64,000 bases of DNA from Mimachlamys varia. Taxonomy: Eukaryota > Mollusca > Bivalvia > Pectinida > Pectinidae. The translations under genes were made by a program, and so were the position numbers. Under the pieces are notes generated by a model. That model made no database searches. It was not told where the DNA came from and saw only the letters and a program-made list of their open reading frames with translations. Shown one piece after another: positions 36,656 through 47,800 of this stretch. Numbering within the stretch: position 1 is the first letter of the stretch; every line of letters starts with the position of its first letter. The stretch spans positions 11,914,001 through 11,978,000 of the forward strand of contig OX392534.1 in NCBI GenBank assembly GCA_947623455.1, given 5' to 3'.

Positions 36656-38209
36656 AGAAGTGTAAGATACGACTCACATCCATCTAGGATTTAAAATAAG
36701 AACCGGTGCTGTACTAAGATAAACCTGCTGATGAATCATTCAATATGGCGCGGACATATTGTTTTTAACTCTGTGACAACACAGTTGATTATATCGACAT
36801 GTGGGAATAATCTATAGCTCAGTTAACTTTTAAGTGACGTTAATGAAATATATTTCCAACGTGCATAGCGTATAGCGGTTCATAGTATCGATATCATATT
36901 GCTTGAAGTTAAAACATTGTTACAATGTTAGAGGAATAAGCCACAACCTGATGCGTCTGTGTCTAAGCGTGTTCCTGTCAGGAGTATTATAGTTAAAATG
37001 AGGTTCGCCTCGACTGAAGAATAACATGCCCCCTCTCTCGACATGTGGTAATCAATACATGCATGAGCCACAGGAAACCTTACTTCGTTATAAACGTGTA
37101 GGCTTTGAAGATCAAATTTTCATTTCAAATCTCAACCAGAATAAAAATCAGCCGATTCCCATCGAATATAAACGTTGGACATGATAATCGAAAACTATAC
37201 TAAATGATAATAAATAGAAGAGTGATATTAAAATTTGTGATTATGACTTGCATTTACAATTTACGTTTTTCAGTTTTAGGTAACAATGTTTCATATATTG
37301 AAAATTTATTCAAATAAACTCTGAGCTGATTTGCATTCGGCACACTTTGTCGAGTTTGATTTAATGGCACTCAATTGTCAATATAGACAGAATCTCTGTA
37401 ATCAACTGTAAAGTGTTAGTGTTTTTAAAATAATATTTGAAATCTGTTACATCTAAATGTTAAATATGACATGCTTTCTCTCATAAATGTAACAATGCAA
37501 GTTTATTCCTTTACAATCATATCTATTTAAACAATTAAAAGCACATACCACATGACATAAATTTTGACTTTGGTGCCGGTTTTCCTGATCTGAGATAGAG
37601 AAATGCGTGTTGCATATATAATTGAAAATATCACGCTACTTTTACTGTTCCGATGTGTCAAGACTAACGACTGCATTTGTTGGAGACGGGACTGCGATAC
37701 TTTAGGTACAAAATCGTACTTTTACCAAATTTCAGTCATTTTTGTCTTAACATTTCACGAAAATAAGAAACTTCACTCTCTCGGAGAGGTTACTCCATAT
37801 GTCTGTATGTTTTCACCAATAATAATTAATATTCATATCTTGTCTAATGTATTCATTTACATTTTCCTTCTTGTCCCAGAGTGATTACCTTATGTTTCTA
37901 TCACAAATGGAGGGTGTTATTTAACTCCCAATTAATCAGTACAACGTTTGTATAAAAAAAAACAAATAACAACACGAGGATTAAACTGTCGACGTGTGTA
38001 TTTACTGAAACGATGAACTTTGACCGGAAGTCTTTTCTAATCATGTGGTTCAATGTCACGTACTGATTATATACGATGTCATTTTTTGCGGGAATATACG
38101 ATACGATTTGTTTATCTGAAATCTAATGGCATACTGCACAGTTTCTGTTTTTGACATTAAATTGCTGCCAAAAGAATAGCTTTGAAAATACATGTAATAA
38201 GATAAGTAT
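36656..38209. other. anonymous sequence without supported genes
   Basis: A 93-codon open frame at 37603-37884 has hydrophobic stretches but no recognisable domain or splice context, and is not called. Confidence 0.4.
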
Positions 38210-38360
38210 TCTCCGTAACACTCTTACAGAACACCTGGTCTTATTCTCTTGCACTTTTACAAGGGTCTCTATGTAAATCCTTCCTTTGTTACTATTTCGC
38301 CTCTAGTTTAACCGATTTTAAGTTTTATTGACGCTTTGGTATTCTCTGATTTTTTTTATT
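38210..38360 (+). mobile_element. 3' UTR fragment of retroelement P, isolated copy
   Basis: agaacacctggtcttattct, cttttacaagggtctctatg, tagtttaaccgattttaagt and attgacgctttggtattctc match the 8.8-20 kb copies. It lies about 18 kb from the others, showing the family is dispersed and not only locally amplified. Confidence 0.75.
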
Positions 38361-39454
38361 GGAAAGACGAAGTAATCTTTTAAAATAAATGAGTGACTTT
38401 AAGGTATTGGTCATGTGACTGTGCTAGCCTTATCATCACAGGTTACACGCTATCTGTATTTGACTGAGATTGTGATAAAAACAGATCACACGACTCATGT
38501 TTATTTGATATGGTATGTATTTTTCTCTACTTAGTTAATGTTCGAAAGCTCGTCTCCTAACGAGAACGAAATACAAAAAATACTCAACAACCACTAGTTG
38601 TGTAACCTATACTTGTATATGAGAAATGACAAAATAAACAAATAATATGCTCATGAAAGTGTGGTAATTCACGAATAACACTGTTACATGTTAATTCCTG
38701 AAAGTACCAAATCACATTTCGTGACTCAGATCATGAATAACGAACCAATCCTATGATCTTGTCATGGTAGAAGATGACGTGGTCCAGACAGAAAAGTGAA
38801 AGACGGTTTTCAAATGACAAAACAAAAGTCTATTCCATTATAGTGTATCAACGGTAAAGAGGCACCATGCGGAATAGTACGGTAAATAGATCAAAGAATA
38901 CCAATATTCAATAGAATACAGTGTATTATACACTTAAGAATACTGCTTAAAATGTGTACCCAAAATAATTGCTAGCAAATTTTAAAACTTATTTTTTTTA
39001 GAGAGATTATTGATTTCTGTTGCCGCCTGTCGTCCGAACCTGGGGAAATTTAAGCTAACGGTAAAATAAATGTCCTTTTCTGCTCTTTAATCTATTTTCA
39101 ATGATTCTATCCAATAACTTGAATTGCTTCAGAACAGTTATGTTTTAATGAACTTTACAGAGAAATGTAAATCAAATCGTCCAGATGGACGGGTTTGCGT
39201 GTACATTTCATTTAATCACGTGGCATGTGATATCTCTAGTACGCAGCTTTATTTACTAGCCTATCCAAACCTATTTGAGTACGTCATATCTCATTTATAA
39301 ATGTTCTAAAATATTGATAACTTCTTTCATGTGTTTCTTACTATTGCAAATCAAATATTTACAAATATTTGCCAAACCAATTATAATATAATTTTTTACA
39401 AGATGAAGTCATAAACAGTCATTTGTGAATCATTCACCATTCATTGATAGCTCA

Positions 39455-39690
39455 TGATCATGTGAAGGGTACATTACCTCGTTAACGATATGTGAAGCTT
39501 ACATTACCACGTTAACGGTATGTGAAACGTACATTACCACGTTAACTGTATGTGAAACGTATATTACCACGTAAACGCTATGTAAAACGTACATTACCAT
39601 GATAACGGTATGTGAAACGTACGTTACCATGGCAACAGAATGTGAAACAAACATTATCTTGCTAACGGTATGTGAAACGGTATTCAGGCT
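39455..39690. repeat. 30-bp minisatellite, about seven units
   Basis: The consensus is acgttaacggtatgtgaaac plus gtacattacc, period 30 bp. Because 30 is a multiple of 3, a minus-strand frame (39499-39744) stays open and encodes a ten-residue repeat near YVSHTVNVVM. No evidence of expression. Confidence 0.9.
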
Positions 39691-40081
39691 TACACCATGG
39701 CATGTCAAATCGTTACACAATTTATCAGTATTCAAAACCAGCAACCACTTTGTTGAGAGAACATTAGAAGCTTAAACTACAGAAGGAATGTAAATTACAA
39801 CAAGAGGTTTCTACAAAACTGATGAAATGAAAGCTGGAATAAAACCCTTCAACATATTCGTCTTGCTGAGTATGTTATAGATCAAAGGCTAATTCTTATT
39901 TTTACAATGAATTAAAACTTTCCTTCATACATTTTCGTTTTGTTGGCATTCTAACTTAATTCATTCGGGTTATCTTTTTTGTGTTTTATTTCAAGAATTA
40001 CATTTAAATGAACAATTGCAGTAAAGTGATCATATACATTTGCCAAGAATCTAGATGTGCATAGTGCAATTGCTCTATTAA

Positions 40082-40442
40082 AGGCCCAATATACGTAACT
40101 TCTGAAAAAAAATCCTGGACCAGTTGATAACCATGCAAACAAATAAGCTTAAAACGAAATAAACCTGGGTGATAACTAATAAGAAACTCTTGACTGAAAA
40201 ATCCAAAGAATTGGAAAATCAGGTGGGGCCCATTTCAACAACAAGCCGAAGTCAGAAGACAGTTAAAAATGGACGCGTGTTTACAAATACCGAGTTTCAA
40301 TTGCTGCTGTACCGGTAACCGCGTAAGAATTCATCTTGAATATTGCTGATATCAGTTAATCTGAATTAAATCTATAAATATAAAAAATTATTAGGCTTGA
40401 TTTTCGCTTCAAGTTTTGTCGAAAGTTACATATATTGGGCCT
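40082..40442. mobile_element. TTAA-flanked MITE, copy 1
   Basis: Terminal inverted repeats of about 20 bp (aggcccaatatacgtaactt on the left; its complement with one mismatch on the right) are flanked by TTAA at 40078-40081 and 40443-40446. The interior has no coding frame. It contains gctgtaccggtaaccgcg and gaattcatcttgaatattgc, shared with the copy at 57923. TTAA target duplication is the hallmark of piggyBac-superfamily transposition, so a non-autonomous piggyBac-type element is likely. Confidence 0.85.
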
Positions 40443-40446
40443 TTAA

Positions 40447-43400
40447 TTAATATCACATTAGCTCATTTCAAATAATGAAAACAAAATCAGGCTTTGATTT
40501 CTATAAAGATACGTATCTGTATGAATGCCAAAAGGTGTCCATGTTGAATAAGAAAAAAAAACTACCATATGTGTAAATTACTTTGATGTGTTACATTTTA
40601 AATATCACAATTGCGAGTTTAACTTTGATGTATGGCCATACTGATGAAGTTTTGCACCAATGGGTCCAATATAATTCCCGTACATGTACACACCTGAGGG
40701 ATAGCGTGAATACTAACCACTAAGCCAGGTGCTCGCTACAGCTTTCCTTACCTGGGTACCTGTCGACAGGCCGCCTCCATCCTGCTGTCTTCTCAATAAT
40801 GCATGCGATTGCAATCAAGGTGATAAAGTCACTTTCACGAAGCCAGCCAGATGTGGAATCCCTAGAATGATCCGTGATATATCCGTTCCCACAGATAAGG
40901 ATTGCCGGTAGACTATATATCGCATAGAATCACAGTGTGTTACTCCGGGTAGTATTCCATAACATTAACGTGGTCATTGATATTGCAATCAGCGACATTT
41001 GAATCCAAGAACTATTAAGTTTAAGTATGAAAAAAACACAGGTAAAGTTACCATGCAAGATAATTCCATACTGCAAGATATTAAAATATCCTGTCAGATT
41101 CAGAGAAAAAAATGAACAGGCCCGAACACAACTTTTCCATGGTATATCCAAAATTGAATTCGTTCATCTTCTCTTGCAAAGCCGATGTATAAACTACTGA
41201 TTCAGAAGTCTTGTAATTTCATGCAGAAGTCCCAAAGAATATTACAAAACTTAAACATATGCATTCCATAAAAGTCAAACAAATCTACAAATTGTTCCTA
41301 CACTCTAAGAGTTAAAAATCTTTCATTTTCTATGTAAGCAAAAGTTCATTGGTTTGAATTTTAGGAAGGCAAACCCAAACACCACAATGCCATTCCACTG
41401 TCTTCAATTTTTCTCATGTGTAGTAATAATACTGAACATAAGTACCGTAATGCTAAGTGAACAATAATGAAATACAGTAACAGATATAACATATAACATA
41501 GTAATCAGGAGACGATGTTATCTTTAAGAAGGAATGTCCTATTATAACTAGGCATGTCGGACATGTGCTCCATAATTTAATTACGGAAACACATTGGTAT
41601 CAACGCGCATGGTAGTTTTAAGGGTATATGCGGTACTTGTTGCGACTAGATTCACACACTGACTATATTCTGAATTTTAGATTGATGATTTTCCAAAAAT
41701 AAATTCAAATTATTACTTGTTTCCCAAAAACTTGTAGAACAAAAATAAGAAAACAAATAACGATAAACCCCCACTTTTCTGTATTAATCTTTGACACCTG
41801 AAACACTGCATGAATTTTCATTGTACATACACCACCTTGCAAGGTTTTTAAATAAAACTTTTATGTGAGATTTAAGGTTTGTATGACAAAGCTTGATCAA
41901 ATTTTGAAATTTCCTCTTAACATCACATAAGACACTATTTGTTACTGTCATTCTAACCTTTTTCGTGAGTGCTTATTTTCCTATGCTTTTAACGACATAG
42001 TCGCAAAGATTTAATTTTGAAAAAGGTAACAATAAAAATAGCTAAGTAGACACTGTTTGTTTTCCTTGTTGTCTATAGACAACAAGCTTGTTGAAATGGA
42101 ATGATATGGGATTATGAAATAGATCAACACAACATTCGTGCAGTTTCGAGAGTGGTCATGGTAAATTTCCCCAATGACATTTAGAATAATTTTGGTAATT
42201 TCTAGGTGTTTGATCCATCCATTAGATAGATGGCCATATTTTGCGTTAAATGGGTTGGGGGTCTCATGATGTATAGTTAAAGCATGTATTCAACAGAAAA
42301 ATATACAGATTATGTTATTATTGTCGATAATGCTGATTTGGACTTGGATTGACTGGATGCATGGTGGAATTATGAGGTGGCATTAGCAAAGGCTTTTGTC
42401 CTCGATCGATCCGGTACTCATAACACACGCGGATAACTCTACGTGACTAGCGATAATATGCTCCGTATGAATGCACTACCTAAATATTGCAGTATAGTAT
42501 AAAGTGTGGATCACTGGACTGTGTGTAACAGGGTTGACATATCGGTAATTACTTGGGCCTTCCACCATCAGGCCCATAGCAGCTCATTGCAGACCTACCG
42601 TTTCAAAGTAATCTTTATTTGGATAGAATATTTACAGTACGATTTTCCCAATACAATATTGACTGAATAAATATTATAACAGGGCTGATTTTTCTCTAAT
42701 ATAAAATCCCATAATACTTCCCTATAGTTCCTATCCATGGTGATTTTACTATGACTAAGCTTTTGTCGATTATTTTAACAGAAATGGAATATTATAACAA
42801 TCAGTCTCAAATCTGATTAATGATCTGTGTGGCCATTATTGAAAAACAATCATATGCGATTTCCTATTGGAGATGCAGAGTCAATAATGCTTTTACTTCA
42901 TAGGCCGCTTATTTTAGATTGTAATTAGACTACTCCTTAGGATTAGTTAGCTTAATTGAAGCTTGTGTGAAAAATGATACAAATTGCAAAAAAAAAAAAA
43001 ACAAATCTAAATATATGTGACCGGTTCTAATCATTCATTCATATCACTTAAACAATCAACCATTTCTCTCTTATTTCTATCAAAACACACGTGTAATGAA
43101 AGTTTCATTCATCACGTCTTAATTAATTAAATAGGCATGCATTATCCATATAGAGGTATGTTCTAAGGTGTGAGATTAGGTATGAGAAATATCAAACATC
43201 TACTTCAATGATGAAAAAAAATCTACTCATATACATATAAATATATATATACACAATCTTAAACAATACTTTCTTACCCTAGAGTCAATATCATGTTGAA
43301 GGAAGAACAGCTAGCCTGATAGGAACATTTGGTTTGATTATGACAAATACGGTAATGGTTGCCTAAGGCATTTCCATGCAAATGAAGAGGAAAACTTTTT

Positions 43401-43533
43401 AACCACTTTGTACAGTGGAGGAAAAATTGACACTAGTCTTTTAGTGTCTATATTTATCTAATACAAAGATAATAACAGTCTTATCAACTTTCTAATAGTA
43501 ATGTGACAAAAATACTAGAAGATCTTTGAATCA
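40447..43533. other. 3' flank of the K+ channel gene
   Basis: AT-rich sequence without repeats of note. It may include the channel's 3' UTR down to a minus-strand AATAAA at 42614-42619. Short (a)n and (ta)n runs occur at about 42989-43002 and 43240-43252. Confidence 0.45.
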
Positions 43534-44883
43534 CTACATCCTTAATCTACCGGTTTTGTGTGCATAGAATTTGTTGAAGTTTTCCGTAATGATTGGTACT
43601 GGTATGGCTAAAGTAAGCACACCAGCTAATGCACATACGGACCCTATAATTTTGCCGAGGGGCCCTACAGGGACCTTATCACCATACCCTACAGTGCACA
43701 TTGTGATGACGGCCCACCAGAACCCGTCAGGAATACTCTTGATTTGTGCATCGGGGATTCCGTGTTCCGCGTAATAAATCGCACTAGAGAACAAAAGGAC
43801 ACACACCACCATGGCCACGAGGAATAGCATAAGACCTTGTATACTTGCTTTGAACGTCAGAATCAACACCTGTAAGCCTGCCGAGTGTTTGGTCAATTTG
43901 AATATCCTCACTAATCTCACCACCCTGAGAAAGGCGAGCGAAGCACCGGAGCTGGCGTTATTGCAACCATCGGGCGCCAGGAGGTTTGAGAGTGACACGT
44001 AATAAGGAACAATAGCAGTGATGTCAACAATATTTTTGAAGTCTTTGAAATATTTGATTTTACTTGGGCACGAGAAAAGACGAACAACCACTTCTAGTGT
44101 GAACCATATGGTACATACCGTTTCCATAATGAAAAAGGGTTCCATGAAATTGGGCCGTCCATCTATACAATCGCTTCCTGAAAGACCTGGTAAGGTTTCA
44201 ACACAGAACAAAACAATTGATAATAAAGTTATAATCACCGACACTATGGCAACGACGTAGGCATACGGTGAAGTTTCCGGGTATTCCATCAGCATCCAAA
44301 TTTTTCGTTTCCATTTGTTTTCTGGAAGCTCCATTTTCTCCTGTATGTAGCCCTCTTCGTCCTTGTAAAGGTCTACAACTTCCTTTTCAATTTCATAGAA
44401 GTCCAGTTCCCTCAGAAATATATCGTCAGGGACGGGTTCGGGTCGCCTGATTTTCCCTCCATACATATAGTAGTTAAATATGGATTCAAAGGTAGGTCTG
44501 TGTCGATCAAAGAAAAATTCGTTTCTCCTTTTATCGAAATATTTTAATCGTTTTCGCGGATTGCCAAGTAGTGTTGTTGGGTGCCGGTTGACTATTGTTG
44601 CCCATAGCTCATAGTACTGACCGCTCACATTAATGGTGAAGCGGTCGCACGTGCTAAGACAGCAGGTATGAGGTGACGTATTTCCGTTACAACAAGTTTC
44701 CAAGCAGACAATAAGCTCTGCATCCAGTTCCTTATCATCGCTACTACGGCTACTTCCAGCTCCTTTTGTGGACTCGGGTGACTGAAACAGCCACAGGTCA
44801 CCGTCTGCGTCCTGGTCTTGGTTTCTATTCCGACTCATTGGTCTCCGGTACCGGGACTGATTCGAAATGAACGGAACTGCCAT
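43534..44883 (-). CDS. Kv1/Shaker-type voltage-gated K+ channel alpha subunit, single coding exon
   Basis: Membrane protein expected to form tetrameric K+-selective channels that open on depolarisation. The first in-frame ATG (44883) has a good context (G at -3, G at +4). An upstream in-frame GTG at 44934 is not a credible start, and a stop lies at 44965-44967. The 449 residues read as follows: a variable N-terminus with six cysteines at about 60-79; T1 at about 80-173 with Kv1-like FFDRHRPTF and no Kv2-4 zinc motif; S1 about 210-229; S2 about 249-270 with E254, F261 and E264; S3 with D287; S4 with R320, R323, R326, K329 and K332; S5 about 351-371; pore with TVGYGD at 397-402; S6 with PVP at 428-430; then about 19 residues to TAG. 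NAS at 309 in the S3-S4 loop is a possible glycosylation site. Oddities are an S4 one triplet short, Cys396 before the filter, and a tail without a PDZ ligand. A weak donor (GGTAGAT) near the stop could add a spliced C-terminus. A minus-strand AATAAA at 42614-42619 is a possible poly(A) signal. Confidence 0.93.
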   Translation of the reverse strand: MAVPFISNQSRYRRPMSRNRNQDQDADGDLWLFQSPESTKGAGSSRSSDDKELDAELIVCLETCCNGNTSPHTCCLSTCDRFTINVSGQYYELWATIVNRHPTTLLGNPRKRLKYFDKRRNEFFFDRHRPTFESIFNYYMYGGKIRRPEPVPDDIFLRELDFYEIEKEVVDLYKDEEGYIQEKMELPENKWKRKIWMLMEYPETSPYAYVVAIVSVIITLLSIVLFCVETLPGLSGSDCIDGRPNFMEPFFIMETVCTIWFTLEVVVRLFSCPSKIKYFKDFKNIVDITAIVPYYVSLSNLLAPDGCNNASSGASLAFLRVVRLVRIFKLTKHSAGLQVLILTFKASIQGLMLFLVAMVVCVLLFSSAIYYAEHGIPDAQIKSIPDGFWWAVITMCTVGYGDKVPVGPLGKIIGSVCALAGVLTLAIPVPIITENFNKFYAHKTGRLRM

Positions 44884-47800
44884 TTCCTTTCCGAATCTTA
44901 TTAACTTTGTATAAGGGAGGCTTGGTTTGAACACAAAATCAATATTTTCGGATATACACGAGAGTCATCCTGCTCGTAAAACTTACTTTCGAAGTTTAGT
45001 TTTCTTTCATTAGAAATCAATAAAAGAAGTAACATGCGAGAAGAACTTCCTTCAAACATGAAGCCAAAGCACAATATAGCCTATCTGTTGTTGAAATCCC
45101 ACGATGACTGCCGATCCACCATCAGTACGTACATGTACTACATACAAGTCGTATTCCCGACACTTCAGCACAGAAAATTCGATATTCTCCAAAAACGCAG
45201 ACAGTTCTGTTTTAAGTATTTTGACTGCAATTATATTTTCGTTAGATATGCGAGTGAGCTGTCAGTACCAGGCACGGACTTGAACAGAAAAGTAGTTTTT
45301 TTTCAAAACAAAAAAAATCTTTATAATCCTAGGCGGTTAATGTTATGAGAACTATATACTCCAACAGATCCAAATCGATCTGTGTGAAAGGTTGACTAAC
45401 TTAAGAGTGAGTTCAAATATGTTGGCGTGTTAAGGCTATGTGGAGACTTACTTTGTTTGCGGTCACTGGGCACTAGCGTTAAACTCCTATCGCTTGCTTT
45501 CGAACTATGATACGCACACGATGCTCCTCTAACGTTTAGTACTAGATCACTAGGTAGACCAGTGCTACGCAAGGAAACATGGCGTCCTCTTTCTGTCCAA
45601 TTTCTATAGGAAAACTTTATAATCCCCGTTAAAAAATCACAAACTTTGAGACCAGTTGCACTTTTCATACCGATTTGTTAGCACCGATAACGGGCTCCTC
45701 CAGCGTGTTATTTGTAAACACACTTTACCGTTGAATCAATGTTCACTCGTAGTCAATCGATGGCGTATTAAGACCCCATCTTTTGTGCGTTGTCGTAGAT
45801 TTTCAATTCATCTCTTCAGTGGGTCCAGTATGTAGACTACCTACAGTAGCGTCACAACAACAAAGGGTGGGGATCAATACCGCCTCTCCAAACACACGCA
45901 CACATCGTGTGGACCGACTTGTGTACTAGTCTCTGTTCCTGCCATCTTACAACCAACTCATACGAAAAAAAAGCAAAGACCAACTTAGGTTAGTTTTCAC
46001 CGTAGCACTATTGATAATGATCAATGCCAGTGGTAGTAGATAGTAGCTTCAGATCTGACTGTTACTTGTGCACTATTTACTCCACGCTATGCCCGCTGTC
46101 TAACCGTTGCGTGGACGACACAACGCAAGCGTGGCGCGCTTAGACACCTGGGACCTCAGATCGTAGAATCAAATTAACAGTTGTGTTCCGTTAAGCATGA
46201 CTGACGATTGACGTCACTACATCCCAATATACTGCGCGTGACTTACCGTGTAGCGGTACGGTCAGTACGGGGGTCAGCGATACTTTTGACCAACTATTGA
46301 TGTCTAGATGCTATAACATTAGATTAGTCCTAACCATGGCCATCCGGTACGGTGGATTAAAACATCTAAGACTATCCCTACTTTCGTCTTATGTGTTTTC
46401 ATGGAAACGCCGGTAACAGATGTGATACTAGGCAAGTCACCACCGATATGTTATATACACTTTCCTGGCTTCGGTCTATAGTCGCTTTATTGTAATGAAA
46501 ATTGTGTATTAGCTTGCAATAGAGCCAAGGTCTTGTAGGACCGAATTACCCAGGGAGCTCACTCTGTGAAAGGCATTGTTAAGTGGATATTAATAATTAA
46601 AGAGTTTAAAATAAGCATAGAACCGAGTGAGGCAGTCGCTGACAATGTCAATAGGTGTTCGCGCAGGTAAACCGCCAGCTATTATTTTACTATTGCCGGC
46701 TTGACGTTCATGCGCAAAGCTTCCAACAAAAACGAATAAGTTACTGCATTATTGATATGGTGGCACTACGACCGTTCTTGTTCCAGAAGTCAGGTATACC
46801 ATTGGTTTGTGATGAGGTCTTTGCATGACTTTCAAATCTATCTATACATAATGTGTTAATACATTTTAATATAAAAACACGGAAGGATTTCGTTTATTAA
46901 TAAAAACTACAGAAGACTTTATAAACACGAACCGTTCGCCATTACAGGTGGGTGAATCACTCGCTAAAATATGAATTATTCCCTCTGTATAGCTTGTTGT
47001 TATGCCTTTGTAATAAATATATTTTCGCATGGCTCGTCCTGAAAGGAGCACCTATTTAATACAATCGTCAATCCTGCTAACAGTTGGCACTTTTGTAAAA
47101 TATATGTAAGGTTAGTCTATACATGAGTGAATGAATGAGTGTAGGGCGACTGGATCGATAAGTTGGAGTAGCGGTTCAATAAAGCCTTGCCATTGTTCGC
47201 TATTGTTGGAATTGTTATGGACGGGGATCATGCATAACGAATACGTATAGTCTTTCAGGTAGAACAGGAGAAGCCTCTCAGCAGATCGGGTACTTGTTTT
47301 ATTACTACACGAGTTTACCATCCCTCAGCTCATCGATGAGGCTGACAGGGAAAAGGGATAAACAGTAGAATGAGAAAGGGAAGGGAAGTGTCCTAGTGGA
47401 TCCTGATAGTAACATGAGAGTGGATATACCCGTGGGTCTATAAATCGACATTTGTTTGTGAAAAAAACAATATTGGTTAAAGATAAGATTGTGTGTTGGC
47501 TGTTGTAACCTATGACTCCGTACATGATATATGTTGTAAAAGGTCTGTGTTGTTATCGGCGTTCTGGATCAATTTACACCGCTGACATATTTACAGTTAA
47601 AAGTGTAAACAATAACGTATAACATTTCATACTTAAATTGGCCTATTGCCCCATTTACATCAGTTCGGGCCTTTATCCTTACTTACACTCCCTTGGGTAC
47701 CCCAGTTTAGCCCTTTGTAACAATATTGCAATATGTCCTTGGCTATGGAGAGCGTAACCTGACAGTGGTATGACAGTGAAAATGTCATGTGATTAACTGT

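Noticed and set aside
43571..44450. several plus-strand frames opposite the K+ channel
   Set aside because: Shadows of the conserved minus-strand coding region.
44884..44934. N-terminal extension of the channel from an upstream GTG
   Set aside because: Non-ATG start is unlikely in an animal nuclear gene, and the ATG at 44883 has a good context.
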